From the NCBI GenBank assembly GCA_019420945.1, contig JAHZGF010000017.1:62001-126000 (forward strand): a stretch of 64,000 nt of DNA, given 5' to 3'. Source of the stretch: Clostridiales bacterium. GTDB lineage: Bacteria; Bacillota; Clostridia; Oscillospirales; Oscillospiraceae. Each line of letters begins with the position of its first letter. Positions within the stretch are counted from its first letter, which is position 1. The notes under the pieces were generated by a model. That model saw only the letters and a list, made by a program, of their open reading frames with translations, searched no databases and was not told the origin of the DNA. A program made the translations under genes and the position numbers. This document shows, piece by piece, positions 33,987-43,146 of this stretch.

Positions 33987-35150
33987 TCAAAGGTTCAAAA
34001 ATCGAAGCAACAATTCATTTGTTTTGTCCGCCTGTTCCTGCTGCACCCAGTGACCGGCGCCGTCAACAAAGAAGCATCCACGAAAATCACTGGCGGCCTG
34101 CTGGGCCATGGTATCTAAATAGCCAGGGATCTGATATGGGCACCAGTCGTTTTTACCGGCAACAAACCATGTAGGAACATCAATGGTTTTTCCAGCAAAC
34201 AGCATAATTTCTTGGGCATTTAAACCATTGCTACCACACCGATACCAATTTAATCCACCTTGAAATCCGGTTCGCTCAAATTCTTGTGTGTAAACCTCAA
34301 GCTCTGCTTCCGACATCCAGGTGCAGGCGGAAATTTCTTCAGGGGTCGGCATAAATGGAGCAACGCAGGCGGGCATGTCCAAGTCTCGCTCCATGATGTA
34401 ATAGGTGGGCATTTTGGACGCTTCCTCTGCTGTCCATGCCTTCAAAGGAAACGGTTGATTGCCCTTCCAGTCTGCGCTTTTGTAATGGAAGTAGGCCCGC
34501 ATGAAGTTGTGCAGTCCCTGTGGAGCGTCACAAAGGTCTTGATTGGCCTCTCGGGTGGAATAATAAACCTGATAATGCTTACGAGGCCGGGGCAAAGCGC
34601 CGAGTGCAGCATGAATAGGATCCTGATCAAAGGGGGTAACTCTTCCCTGCTGTCCGGGGATGCGAGCTGGAGCACCAGGGTTGGGAGCAGACATCAGAAT
34701 AGCAGATCGAAAGATATCTGGGCGGATCAGGGCAGCCATAGCGGCAACCTGAACGCCGGCATCATGTCCCACAATGGCGTGGACTCGGCGGTAGCCCAAA
34801 GCGGTCACCAGATCCACCACGTCTGTCACCAGGTTTAGAATTCCAAAAGAGGTCAGGTCAATATCATACCCCTTAGCCCATCCAGTGGTGCGTCCATAGC
34901 CCCGCTGGTCCGGAGCAATGACGTGAAACCCTTGAGCGGCCAATGGAAGCATATTGTATCGCCAACTGTAGGCCAGTTCTGGAAAACCATGCAGCAACAC
35001 TACACAAGGTCGGTTAGGAGTCTGATATCCCGCTTCCAGATAGTGTATCCGGAGTCCGTTGGCCAGCGTGTAGCTGGAGCGAATTCCCTCCGGCAACACA
35101 CTGGAATCCAGAGAAGGAAGAATTCCTTCGGGCTGCAGGTTTGGACTCAT
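33987..35150 (-). CDS. Epoxide-hydrolase-like alpha/beta hydrolase
   Basis: A 387-residue alpha/beta hydrolase of the epoxide hydrolase type. The oxyanion region is VVLLHGFPELAYSWRYN, the nucleophile elbow is VGHDAGVQVAA with Asp, and the late GAGHWVQQE supplies His. A lid domain lies between, with the family's two ring-opening tyrosines probably at YYSTRE and NWYRCG. Such genes are more usual in aerobic bacteria and eukaryotes than in anaerobic clostridia. It starts with a short hydrophilic stretch, no signal peptide. The substrate is unknown; haloalkane dehalogenase is a less likely alternative. Confidence 0.85.
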   Translation of the reverse strand: MSPNLQPEGILPSLDSSVLPEGIRSSYTLANGLRIHYLEAGYQTPNRPCVVLLHGFPELAYSWRYNMLPLAAQGFHVIAPDQRGYGRTTGWAKGYDIDLTSFGILNLVTDVVDLVTALGYRRVHAIVGHDAGVQVAAMAALIRPDIFRSAILMSAPNPGAPARIPGQQGRVTPFDQDPIHAALGALPRPRKHYQVYYSTREANQDLCDAPQGLHNFMRAYFHYKSADWKGNQPFPLKAWTAEEASKMPTYYIMERDLDMPACVAPFMPTPEEISACTWMSEAELEVYTQEFERTGFQGGLNWYRCGSNGLNAQEIMLFAGKTIDVPTWFVAGKNDWCPYQIPGYLDTMAQQAASDFRGCFFVDGAGHWVQQEQADKTNELLLRFLNL

Positions 35151-35187
35151 GGTTGATACACCTCCTTTGATCTTCAGTCAGTGCTTT

Positions 35188-36465
35188 TTATTTTGTTTCC
35201 GGATCTTTCAGATGGACAAAATCCCCCGAGGACTCGTCCACATGATCTAGAAGTTCATAATCTTTGGTGTCCAGCGACATGTCACGTTTGGTTAATTTGT
35301 GATTGATGAAAGAGGAGATCATGGAGTAGATTACCGCAAACAATGGTACTGCAATAATCATGCCCACAAAGCCATACAGCCCACCGAACAGGAGGATGGA
35401 AAACAGTACCCAGAAGGAGGACAGGCCTGTGGTGTTGCCCAAAATCTTGGGCCCCAGCCAGTTACCGTCAAACTGCTGCAATGCCAGAATAAAGATGACA
35501 AAGTAGACGCATTTGATGGGACTGACCAGCAAAATCAGCACCGCACTGGGAATTGCGCCGACAAAGGGACCGAAGAACGGGATGATATTGGTAACGCCTA
35601 CAATGACACTGACCACTAACGGGAACGGAAAACGGAAAATAGTGCATCCTGCAAAGCAGATCAAACCGATGATGATAGAATCCAAAATTTTGCCTCGGAT
35701 AAAGCCACCAAACACATTCTGAATGTAACGACATTCAAAAATAATGTAGTTTGCATGCTTTTGAGGAAAGATACCATAGGTAATCTTCTTCGCTTGGGCA
35801 ATCAGACGCCGTTTGGAAACCAGCAGATAAGCTGAGACGAACATGCCGATGATGAAATCCTTCAGCAGGCGGATGACGATTTTCACACCGGAAACCACAC
35901 CCGAAAGCAACGAAGAAAGGTTGCCCAAGGAGCTGAGCATTGCTTCTGCGTCAGGGGTCAGTTTGCTGTTGATCCACTGCATGAAGTTGTTGGCAATGTT
36001 TTCATAGGTGGTTTGGACCTGCGCCGCAACATCAGGATGACCAGACAAAATATCATTTAGCCAAGCTACCATATTGTTGGAATAGGTCTGAAGAGAGTTG
36101 ACGATTCCAATCAGACTATTGATAAATCTGGGAACCACCAATGCAAAAATGCCTACAAGGACCAACAAGGCCACAAGGATAGAGATAAAAAGCGAAATGC
36201 CAACGGAAAGCCCTCGGGCAAGGCGTGGCTTAAGCTTTTTCGAAAATACCTCCATCAAATTACGCAAAAGTAAGTTGTATATCGGGGCCAGTAAATAGGC
36301 AACTACACCGCCGACAAAGAAGGGTTCCAGAATTTGAGTGAACTGTTTTACCGCTGTTCCAATGGCCTGAATTTTAAACAGCAGAAAGAACAGCAGAATA
36401 CTGGCGGCAATGACACAAAAGGCGGCCAAACCAGCGGCAAAGAAATTGTGATTTTTTCCTTTCAT
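35188..36465 (-). CDS. AI-2E family transporter (YdbI/YtvI type permease)
   Basis: A 425-residue membrane protein with about eight hydrophobic segments. The family landmarks are FFVGGVVAYLLAPIYNLL near the N-terminus, GGFIRGKILDSIIIGL, FPFPLVVSVIVGVTNIIPFFGPFVG (read in parts) and GLYGFVGMIIAVPLFAVIY at the end. Members are annotated as AI-2 exporters or Na+/H+ antiporters, and the substrate cannot be assigned here. The ATG at 36465 is preceded by AAAGGTGG at 5 bases; a Met three codons upstream is too close to it. A short charged tail follows the last segment. Confidence 0.88.
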   Translation of the reverse strand: MKGKNHNFFAAGLAAFCVIAASILLFFLLFKIQAIGTAVKQFTQILEPFFVGGVVAYLLAPIYNLLLRNLMEVFSKKLKPRLARGLSVGISLFISILVALLVLVGIFALVVPRFINSLIGIVNSLQTYSNNMVAWLNDILSGHPDVAAQVQTTYENIANNFMQWINSKLTPDAEAMLSSLGNLSSLLSGVVSGVKIVIRLLKDFIIGMFVSAYLLVSKRRLIAQAKKITYGIFPQKHANYIIFECRYIQNVFGGFIRGKILDSIIIGLICFAGCTIFRFPFPLVVSVIVGVTNIIPFFGPFVGAIPSAVLILLVSPIKCVYFVIFILALQQFDGNWLGPKILGNTTGLSSFWVLFSILLFGGLYGFVGMIIAVPLFAVIYSMISSFINHKLTKRDMSLDTKDYELLDHVDESSGDFVHLKDPETK

Positions 36466-36513
36466 GTCATCCACCTTTACTTGCCTTACATTTAGTCCTG
36501 CAAATAAACAACA

Positions 36514-37968
36514 TCACACCGTGAGCTCCACCGCTTCAGCATTGAGTGCCTCGGCATACCGGTCCAGAACCGGCTGGATATCCTGGGCCAGGAACTCATC
36601 CACCTGCTGGGGGCAGCGGCCAATATACAGCGAAGGATCCATGTGGGCGGAGATTTCCTCCAGAGACATGCCGAACATGGGGTTTTGAGCGATGAGCTGC
36701 AGCAGATTGTTTTCGCCGCCCTCTTCTTTTACCACACGACCGGCTTCAATGGACATCTTGCGGATTTCCTCATGGAGAACCTGACGGTCACCGCCCCGAC
36801 GAACCGCATCCATCATGATATTTTCAGAGGCCATGAAGGGCAGCTCTTCCTGAATGTGCTTGGCAATCACCTTTTCATGCACGATCAGGCCGGAGGCCAC
36901 ATTCAGATAGATATTCAGAATAGCGTCGATTGCCAGGAAAGCCTCGGGCACAGAGATGCGCTTATTGGCGGAGTCGTCCAAAGTGCGCTCAAACCACTGG
37001 GTAGCGGAGGTTACAGCGGGGTTGGTGGCGTCGGCAATCACATAGCGGGCCAGAGAGCAAATACGCTCGCTGCGCATGGGATTGCGCTTGTAGGGCATGG
37101 CGGAGGAACCGATCTGGTTCTTTTCAAAGGGCTCCTCAATCTCCTTCATGTGGCACAGAAGCCGCACGTCGGTGGCAAACTTGGAGGCAGACTGGGCAAT
37201 GCCGGAGAGCGTGGCCAGCACAGCAGCATCCACCTTGCGGGAATAGGTCTGACCGGAGACCGGAACAACGGCGGTAAAGCCCATCTCCGCGGCGATCTTC
37301 TGCTCCAGAGACTTAATCTTGTCGGTATCGCCGTCAAACAGCTCCATAAAGCTGGCCTGAGTACCGGTGGTACCCTTGCTGCCCAGCAGTTTCAGGCTGT
37401 CAATGCGGAACTCCACTTCCTCCAGATCCATCAGCAGCTCGTTCATCCAGAGGGTAGCCCGTTTACCCACAGTAACCATCTGGGCGGCCTGGAAATGGGT
37501 GAAGCCCAGGGTAGGCAGTGCCTTATAGCGCTTGGCAAACTTGCCCAGAGCGTCCAACACCTGGACCAGCTTATTGCGCACCAGCACCAGACCTTCCTTC
37601 ATTTGGATGATGTCGGTGTTATCTCCCACATAGCAGCTGGTGGCGCCCAGATGGATGATACCAGCGGCCTTCGGGCACTGGTGGCCAAAGGTATGAACGT
37701 GAGCCATCACGTCATGGCGGAGCTTCTTTTCCTCCTGGGCAGCCATCTCATAGTCGATATCAGTGATATGGGCTTCCATCTCGTCAATCATGTCCTGGGT
37801 GATGGTGGGGGTACCGTCCTCATTGGTCAGACCCAGCTCCATCTCCGCCCGTGCCAGAGCGATCCAAAGCTTTCTCCAAGTGGAGAATTTCTTATCAGGA
37901 GAAAAGATGTACAGCATCTCTTTGCTGGCATAGCGGGAAGCAAGGGGGCTTTCATAGGTGTTTCTCAT
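36514..37968 (-). CDS. purB: Adenylosuccinate lyase
   Basis: A 484-residue fumarase-superfamily lyase acting twice in purine synthesis (SAICAR to AICAR, adenylosuccinate to AMP). GSSAMPYKRNPMRSERICSLAR is the superfamily signature loop with the catalytic Ser, HTFGHQCPKAAGIIHLGATSCY is an active-site region (read in parts), and KGTTGTQASF the third. The long form of about 480 residues matches clostridial PurB. The ATG at 37968 is chosen at 9 bases from AAGGAG; the ATG at 37974 is too near. A TATAAT-like box (GTTATAAT) lies about 60 bases upstream, but I cannot place a -35. Confidence 0.94.
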   Translation of the reverse strand: MRNTYESPLASRYASKEMLYIFSPDKKFSTWRKLWIALARAEMELGLTNEDGTPTITQDMIDEMEAHITDIDYEMAAQEEKKLRHDVMAHVHTFGHQCPKAAGIIHLGATSCYVGDNTDIIQMKEGLVLVRNKLVQVLDALGKFAKRYKALPTLGFTHFQAAQMVTVGKRATLWMNELLMDLEEVEFRIDSLKLLGSKGTTGTQASFMELFDGDTDKIKSLEQKIAAEMGFTAVVPVSGQTYSRKVDAAVLATLSGIAQSASKFATDVRLLCHMKEIEEPFEKNQIGSSAMPYKRNPMRSERICSLARYVIADATNPAVTSATQWFERTLDDSANKRISVPEAFLAIDAILNIYLNVASGLIVHEKVIAKHIQEELPFMASENIMMDAVRRGGDRQVLHEEIRKMSIEAGRVVKEEGGENNLLQLIAQNPMFGMSLEEISAHMDPSLYIGRCPQQVDEFLAQDIQPVLDRYAEALNAEAVELTV

Positions 37969-38097
37969 GTGCATTTGCTCCTTATCTCGGCGTAAACCGG
38001 TGTTTGGGATCTATATAATCTAAATAATATTATAACACGCAGCCCTGAAATTGAAAACAAGAATCCCGATAAAAGCGGAAAAGAATCCAGGGCAAGG

Positions 38098-38134
38098 AAA
38101 ACGGCAATGCGCTCTTAAGAGGCATTGCCGTTTT
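38098..38134 (-). terminator. Terminator of the aminotransferase gene
   Basis: AAAACGGCAATGC / GCATTGCCGTTTT with an 11-base loop, T-rich after the stem on the minus strand (TTTTCC). Confidence 0.8.
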
Positions 38135-38153
38135 AGGTTTTTGTGTGGTTTTA

Positions 38154-39341
38154 TCAGTCAGCCAGGAAACGTTCCAGACGGTCCAGGCCTTCCTTGATGT
38201 TCTCCATGGAGGTGGCATAGGACCAGCGGAGATAGCCCTCGGCGCCGAAAGCGATGCCGGGCACCACGGCAACCAGCCCCTTTTCCAGGAAGGCGGAGGC
38301 AAAGTCGGTGGAGTTGTTGATCTTCACGCCCTTAATGGTCTTGCCCAGCAGCTCTTTGATGTTCATGAAGATGTAGAAGGCGCCTTCAGGCATCAGGCAG
38401 CTGACACCGGGGATGTTCTGCACCCGCTCATAGAAATACTTGCGGCGCTCATCGAAAGCCTTCTTCATCTCGTAGCTGGGCTCCTGGCTGTCACCAAAGG
38501 CGGCCAGAGCGGCCTGCTGAGAAATACTGCAGGGAGAGCCGGTGGAGTGGCTCAGATAGTTGCTCATAGCCTTGGCAATCTCAGCGTTGGCGGCGGCGTA
38601 TCCGATACGCCAGCCGGTCATGGCGTAGGACTTGGAGGCGCCGTTGATCATGATGGTGCGCTCCTGCAGGTCCTCGCTGAGGGAGGCGATGCTCACAAAG
38701 GGCTTGTCATAGCAGAGCATGTAGTAGATCTCATCGCTGATGACATAGAGATCGTGGCGCTGAATCACATTGGCCAGAGCCTGAAGCTCTTCCCTGCTGT
38801 ACACCATGCCAGTGGGGTTGGAAGGATTGGTCAGCATAACAGCCTTGGAGCGGGGGGTGATGGCGTCGCTGAGCATTTCGGGAGTCAGCTTGAAGCCGGT
38901 CTCCTCGGTGGTCTCCACAATGATGGGAACACCACCGGCCATACGGATGGCCTCAGCATAGGTCACCCAATAAGGGGCAGGCAGAATGACTTCCTCGCCA
39001 GCATTGATAATGGCCTGAAGCGCAATGTAAACATTGTGCTTGGCACCGCTGGTCACGCAGATCTGGCTGGGCGCATAATGAACGCCGGTATCCTGCAGGA
39101 TCCGGTCACAGATGGCCTCCCGCAGAGGCAGAATGCCGGCGGAAGGAGTATATCTGGTCTGGTTGTTATTGATGGCGGCAATGCCAGCCTCCTTGATGTG
39201 TTCAGGGGTGTTAAAATCAGGCTCACCGGCACCGAACGAGATCACGTCAATACCACTGGCCTTCATCTGCTTGGCCATTGCGTCGATGGCCATGGTGGCG
39301 GAAGGGGAAATGCCCCGTGCAATGCTGGAAATAGGTTTCAT
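38154..39341 (-). CDS. Aspartate aminotransferase, class I
   Basis: A 395-residue PLP enzyme. The Lys binding PLP is in NGASKSYAMTGWRIGY, the Asp and Tyr of the cofactor pocket are in ISDEIYYML, and SNPTGMVYS and SGAKHNVYIAL are substrate and phosphate-binding regions. This subgroup 1-beta form is AspB-like and probably transfers between aspartate or other amino acids and 2-oxoglutarate; specificity is unproven. The ATG at 39341 follows GGAGG by 9 bases; an in-frame Met further upstream lies in a terminator. It follows the leu genes and may supply nitrogen for branched-chain amino acids. Confidence 0.92.
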   Translation of the reverse strand: MKPISSIARGISPSATMAIDAMAKQMKASGIDVISFGAGEPDFNTPEHIKEAGIAAINNNQTRYTPSAGILPLREAICDRILQDTGVHYAPSQICVTSGAKHNVYIALQAIINAGEEVILPAPYWVTYAEAIRMAGGVPIIVETTEETGFKLTPEMLSDAITPRSKAVMLTNPSNPTGMVYSREELQALANVIQRHDLYVISDEIYYMLCYDKPFVSIASLSEDLQERTIMINGASKSYAMTGWRIGYAAANAEIAKAMSNYLSHSTGSPCSISQQAALAAFGDSQEPSYEMKKAFDERRKYFYERVQNIPGVSCLMPEGAFYIFMNIKELLGKTIKGVKINNSTDFASAFLEKGLVAVVPGIAFGAEGYLRWSYATSMENIKEGLDRLERFLAD

Positions 39342-39425
39342 GTACTGAATGCCTCCAAACCGTCTTATTTCTGCATTATTATATTCCCCTTCTTGCAGAA
39401 ATGCAATAGCAAATCCTACAAATTG

Positions 39426-39467
39426 CAAAAAATCGGAATGCAACTTTCTATGCATTCCGATTTTTGC
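39426..39467 (-). terminator. Terminator of the leuCDB operon
   Basis: Stem AAAATCGGAATGCA / TGCATTCCGATTTT with an 8-base loop, T run on the minus strand after leuB. Confidence 0.8.
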
Positions 39468-39496
39468 AGAATTTGAATATTCGATTTTCAGAAAAA

Positions 39497-40570
39497 TCAA
39501 ATGTGTTGGCAGATCAGCTGGCTCATCTTTTTCGTGCCCACCAGCTCACCGCTGCCGGCGATATCGGGGGTGTGCCACCCTTCCGCCAGCACTGCATCTA
39601 CGGCTGCCTCGATGGCAGCTGCCTCATTGGGAAGATTAAAAGAGTATTTGAACATCATGGCAACAGACAAGACCGTGGCGATAGGATTGGCCTTGTCCTG
39701 ACCTGCGATATCCGGGGCGCTGCCGTGGATGGGCTCATAAAGGCCGGGGGCCTGGGCACCGATGGAGGCGGAGGGCAGCATACCCAAAGAACCGGTGATC
39801 ATGGAGGCCTCGTCGGAGAGGATATCGCCGAACATGTTCTCCGTCACTACCACGTCAAACTGAGAGGGATCCCGGACCAGCTGCATGGCGGTGTTGTCCA
39901 CCAGATAGTCCTCATACTCCACTTCAGGATATTCCTTGGACAGCCGGTGCATCACGCTGCGCCACAGCCGAGAGGTCTCCAGCACGTTGGCTTTGTCAAC
40001 ACTGGTGACCTTTTTCCGGCGCTTCATGGCCAGCTCAAAGGCTTGACGGCCTACCCGCTCAATTTCCATCTCAGAATAGGCCATCAGATCAGTGCATTCT
40101 ACGCCCCGGTCCGGGGTGTCGTAGCGGTCCCGCTTGCCGAAGTAGACGCCGCCGATGAGCTCACGTACCATCATGATGTCAATGCCCTTTTGGGCAATTT
40201 CATCCTTCAGGGGGCAGGCATCGATCAGAGCCGGCCGCAGGGTGGCATGGCGCAGATTGGCAAACAGACCCAGATCCTTGCGGATGGCCAGCAGGGCCGT
40301 CTCGGGCCGCTGTTCCGCCGGCTTGTCGGGACCCCACTTGGGGCCACCCACGGCGCCCAGCAGCACCGCGTCACAGGCCTTGCATTTTTCGGCGGTTCCC
40401 TCGGGATAGCTGACGCCATATTTGTCGGTGGCACAGCCGCCCATGTCCACATCCACATAGGTGATGGTGTGGCCGAACTTTTCGGCTACCCGGTCGATGA
40501 CAGTGACTGCGCCGTTGACCACCTCGGGGCCGATGCCGTCGCCCCGGATCAGTGCGATTTTAAATTCCAT
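39497..40570 (-). CDS. leuB: 3-isopropylmalate dehydrogenase
   Basis: A 357-residue NAD-linked decarboxylating dehydrogenase, the third step of leucine synthesis. IALIRGDGIGPEVVNGA opens the protein, and DVVVTENMFGDILSDEASMITGSLGMLPSAS carries the metal-binding Asp residues (read in parts). LYEPIHGSAPDIAGQDKANPIATVLS is the NAD and substrate loop. It is the last gene of leuC-leuD-leuB, with tight spacing. Confidence 0.96.
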   Translation of the reverse strand: MEFKIALIRGDGIGPEVVNGAVTVIDRVAEKFGHTITYVDVDMGGCATDKYGVSYPEGTAEKCKACDAVLLGAVGGPKWGPDKPAEQRPETALLAIRKDLGLFANLRHATLRPALIDACPLKDEIAQKGIDIMMVRELIGGVYFGKRDRYDTPDRGVECTDLMAYSEMEIERVGRQAFELAMKRRKKVTSVDKANVLETSRLWRSVMHRLSKEYPEVEYEDYLVDNTAMQLVRDPSQFDVVVTENMFGDILSDEASMITGSLGMLPSASIGAQAPGLYEPIHGSAPDIAGQDKANPIATVLSVAMMFKYSFNLPNEAAAIEAAVDAVLAEGWHTPDIAGSGELVGTKKMSQLICQHI

Positions 40571-40588
40571 TTTGTATGACTCCCCTCT

Positions 40589-41077
40589 TTACTTGGCCAG
40601 GCCCCGGGCCTTCAGCGAATTCATCAGGCCGCCGTTTTCGATGATGCCGTCGATGAATTCAGGGAACGGAGCCGCCTGGAAGGTCTTGCCGGTGGTCTCA
40701 TCGGTAATCTTGCCGGTGCGGAAATCCACGCTCACCTGATCGCCGGGCTGGATGCTGGCGGCCGCTTCCGGGCACTCCATGATGGGGAAGCCGATGTTGA
40801 TGGCGTTGCGGTAAAAGATCCGGGCAAAGGAGGCGGCAATCACGCATTTGACGCCGCTGGCCTTGATGGCCAGAGGAGCATGCTCCCGGGAGGAGCCGCA
40901 GCCGAAGTTGGCGCCGCCGACGATGATGTCGCCGGGTTCCACGGTGGAGGAGAACTGAGGGTCAATATCCTCCATGCAGTGGGCGGCCAGATTTCGCTCA
41001 TCCGGGTCGTTCAGATAACGGGCGGCAATGATGACATCGGTGTCCACGTTGTCGCCATAGACATAGATTTTAGACAT
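40589..41077 (-). CDS. leuD: 3-isopropylmalate dehydratase small subunit
   Basis: A 162-residue small subunit of isopropylmalate isomerase. Landmarks are VYGDNVDTDVIIAARYLN, VGGANFGCGSSREHAP (substrate Ser and Arg) and FARIFYRNAINIGFPI. The ATG at 41077 follows GGGGAGGAG. It is just after leuC (19 bases between the genes) and together they form the Fe-S hydro-lyase. Confidence 0.96.
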   Translation of the reverse strand: MSKIYVYGDNVDTDVIIAARYLNDPDERNLAAHCMEDIDPQFSSTVEPGDIIVGGANFGCGSSREHAPLAIKASGVKCVIAASFARIFYRNAINIGFPIMECPEAAASIQPGDQVSVDFRTGKITDETTGKTFQAAPFPEFIDGIIENGGLMNSLKARGLAK

Positions 41078-41096
41078 AGTAAACGCTCCTCCCCTC

Positions 41097-42356
41097 TTAC
41101 AGATCAGCGGGATCCGCCAGGCAGCCGGCCACAGCGGAGGCAGCGGCCACAGCGGGGCTGGCAAGGATCACTTTGGAATCCACGTGTCCCATGCGGCCCA
41201 CAAAGTTGCGGTTGGTGGTAGAGACACAGGTCTCCCCTTCACACATGCAGCCCATATGACCGCCCAGGCAGGGGCCGCAGGTAGGCGTGGAAATGGCGCA
41301 GCCGGCGGCCAGCAGATCCTGATAAATGCCCTCGTCAATCATCTGCTTGATGATGTCCTGAGTGGCGGGCAGTACAATGCAGCGGACGCCGTCATGTACC
41401 TTACGGCCCTTCAAAATCTGGGCAGCGGCCCGCATATCGCTGATGCGGCCGTTGGTGCAGGAGCCGATGACCACCTGATCAATGGCGATCCCCTTGACCT
41501 CCTTGACCAGCTTGGCGTTGCCGGGCAGATAGGGCATGGCAACGGTGGAGTCCAGCTGGCTCAGGTCGATGTCCACCACCTGCTCATACTCTGCATCGGG
41601 ATCGGCCTCATAGATGATGGGCTGACGATCAGTACGCCCCTTGATGTATTCCAGGGTCAGTTCGTCCACCGGGAAGATGCCATTCTTAGCACCTGCCTCA
41701 ATGGCCATGTTGGCGATGGTGAACCGGTCATCCATGGTCAGTTCTTTGATGCCCTCGCCGGTGAACTCCAGGCTCTTATAGAGGGCGCCATCCACGCCGA
41801 TCAGGCCGATGAGATGGAGCATGACGTCCTTACCGGAGACAAAGGGCTTGAACTTACCGTGAATATTGACCTTGATGGCCGGGGGTACCTTGAACCAGTT
41901 CAGACCGGTGGCCATGCCGGCAGCCATATCGGTGGAGCCCACGCCGGTGGAGAAGGCGCCCAGAGCGCCATAGGTGCAGGTGTGGGAGTCAGCGCCGATG
42001 GTCAGGTCACCGGGGATCACCAGACCCTTTTCCGGGATAAAGGCGTGCTCCACGCCTACCACGCCCACATCATAGAAGTGGGTGATGTTGTGCTTGCGGG
42101 CAAAATCCCGGGCGGTTTTGCAGAGTTGAGCTGCCTTGATGTCCTTACAGGGGGTGTAATGGTCCAGAATAATACCGATCTTGTCCTTGTCAAAAATCTG
42201 GGTGATGCCGTACTTCTCCAGCACACCGATGGCTACCGGAGTGGTCACATCGTTGCCGTGAACGAAATCCAGCTTGGCCTCGATGAGTTGTCCAACTTCC
42301 ACGCTGGGCAATCCCGCATGGGCCGCCAGAATTTTTTGCGTCATAGTCATACCCAT
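41097..42356 (-). CDS. leuC: 3-isopropylmalate dehydratase large subunit
   Basis: A 419-residue aconitase-family subunit. The Fe-S ligands are the Cys in VIGSCTNGRISD and the pair in CGPCLGGHMGCM; GADSHTCTYGALGAF is the substrate region. The start ATG is at 42356, 10 bases from AGGAGG, and a four-codon reading (ATGAAATGGGTATGA) overlaps it in another frame. The protein is the prokaryotic single-function LeuC type. No leuA lies in this window, so the first step of leucine synthesis is encoded elsewhere. Confidence 0.96.
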   Translation of the reverse strand: MGMTMTQKILAAHAGLPSVEVGQLIEAKLDFVHGNDVTTPVAIGVLEKYGITQIFDKDKIGIILDHYTPCKDIKAAQLCKTARDFARKHNITHFYDVGVVGVEHAFIPEKGLVIPGDLTIGADSHTCTYGALGAFSTGVGSTDMAAGMATGLNWFKVPPAIKVNIHGKFKPFVSGKDVMLHLIGLIGVDGALYKSLEFTGEGIKELTMDDRFTIANMAIEAGAKNGIFPVDELTLEYIKGRTDRQPIIYEADPDAEYEQVVDIDLSQLDSTVAMPYLPGNAKLVKEVKGIAIDQVVIGSCTNGRISDMRAAAQILKGRKVHDGVRCIVLPATQDIIKQMIDEGIYQDLLAAGCAISTPTCGPCLGGHMGCMCEGETCVSTTNRNFVGRMGHVDSKVILASPAVAAASAVAGCLADPADL

Positions 42357-42421
42357 TTCATGGAGTCCTCCTCTTATGTGTTGAGTGATAACTTATTATT
42401 GCAATTATTCTGGCAAAAGAA

Positions 42422-42437
42422 TGTAACATGTGTTACA
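42422..42437. promoter_or_regulatory. Crp/Fnr-type operator between leuC and the regulator gene
   Basis: TGTAACA and TGTTACA are exact inverses around TG. The site lies 25 bases before the regulator start, at a TGGCAA (42415-42420) / TACAAT (42433 on) promoter with 17 bases spacing, and about 65 bases before leuC. Confidence 0.65.
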
Positions 42438-42462
42438 ATTGGAGCGGAAAGTTGGTGGAGCT

Positions 42463-43116
42463 ATGGAGTATTTCAGTATTCAGGAGTTGGATTTGCCCAA
42501 GGATGTATGGGCCCCCTTTGCTCAACATTATGCTTCGGTACGGTATGCGCCCAATCAAATGATCTATCTTCAGGACAGCCAAGCGGACTGCTTTTACTAT
42601 TTGAAATCCGGCAAGGTGCGGACTTTCATTTCCTCAGAGGATGGAACGGAAAAAGTATTGAACGTATACAGACAGGGCAATTTGTTTGGAGAAGCTGCCT
42701 TCTTTGATGAGATGCCCCGGGTTTCTTCTGCAGTGGCTGCCACGGAATGTGATATTGTCCGCATTGACCGTCAGATGGCCACCCAGGAGATTTCTCAAAA
42801 TCCTGAACTGGCTCTGGCGCTGCTTAAATATTTGGCCAGAACGGTCCGGTTGCTGTCTGAGCATGTGGATGACATGGCTTTTTTGCGCACAGATCAGCGA
42901 GTGGCTCGTTTTCTGCTCTCAGTGCCCCGGGGAGAAGACGGATCTATATCCTGTACCCAGGATGATATTGCAGCTGCGGTCAGCGCCAGTCGAGTTACGG
43001 TATGCCGCATTTTAAATCGATTTGGCCGATTGGGATGGTTGCACACTGGATACGGTTCAATTCAGATCAAAAAAGCCGAAGAATTGGAACAGATCTGGCG
43101 GTCCAACACGGATTAG
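42463..43116 (+). CDS. Crp/Fnr-family transcription regulator
   Basis: A 217-residue regulator with a cyclic-nucleotide-type sensor domain (about residues 1-120, GNLFGEAAFFDEMPRVSSAVA) and a C-terminal helix-turn-helix (TQDDIAAAVSASRVTVCRILNRF, about 165-190). The usual Arg-Ser cAMP-contact pattern is changed (EAAFFDEMPRVSS), and there is no FNR-type N-terminal Cys cluster, so the signal is not clear. Start ATG follows GGTGGAG. A palindrome in the shared leader suggests it controls itself and possibly leuCDB. Confidence 0.9.
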   Translation: MEYFSIQELDLPKDVWAPFAQHYASVRYAPNQMIYLQDSQADCFYYLKSGKVRTFISSEDGTEKVLNVYRQGNLFGEAAFFDEMPRVSSAVAATECDIVRIDRQMATQEISQNPELALALLKYLARTVRLLSEHVDDMAFLRTDQRVARFLLSVPRGEDGSISCTQDDIAAAVSASRVTVCRILNRFGRLGWLHTGYGSIQIKKAEELEQIWRSNTD

Positions 43117-43146
43117 ACCGCTTGAGGGGCCAGTTTGTACCCCAAA

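Noticed and set aside
36643..37995. A 450-codon open frame opposite purB
   Set aside because: An antisense shadow of a conserved gene; rich in His, Gly and Gln.
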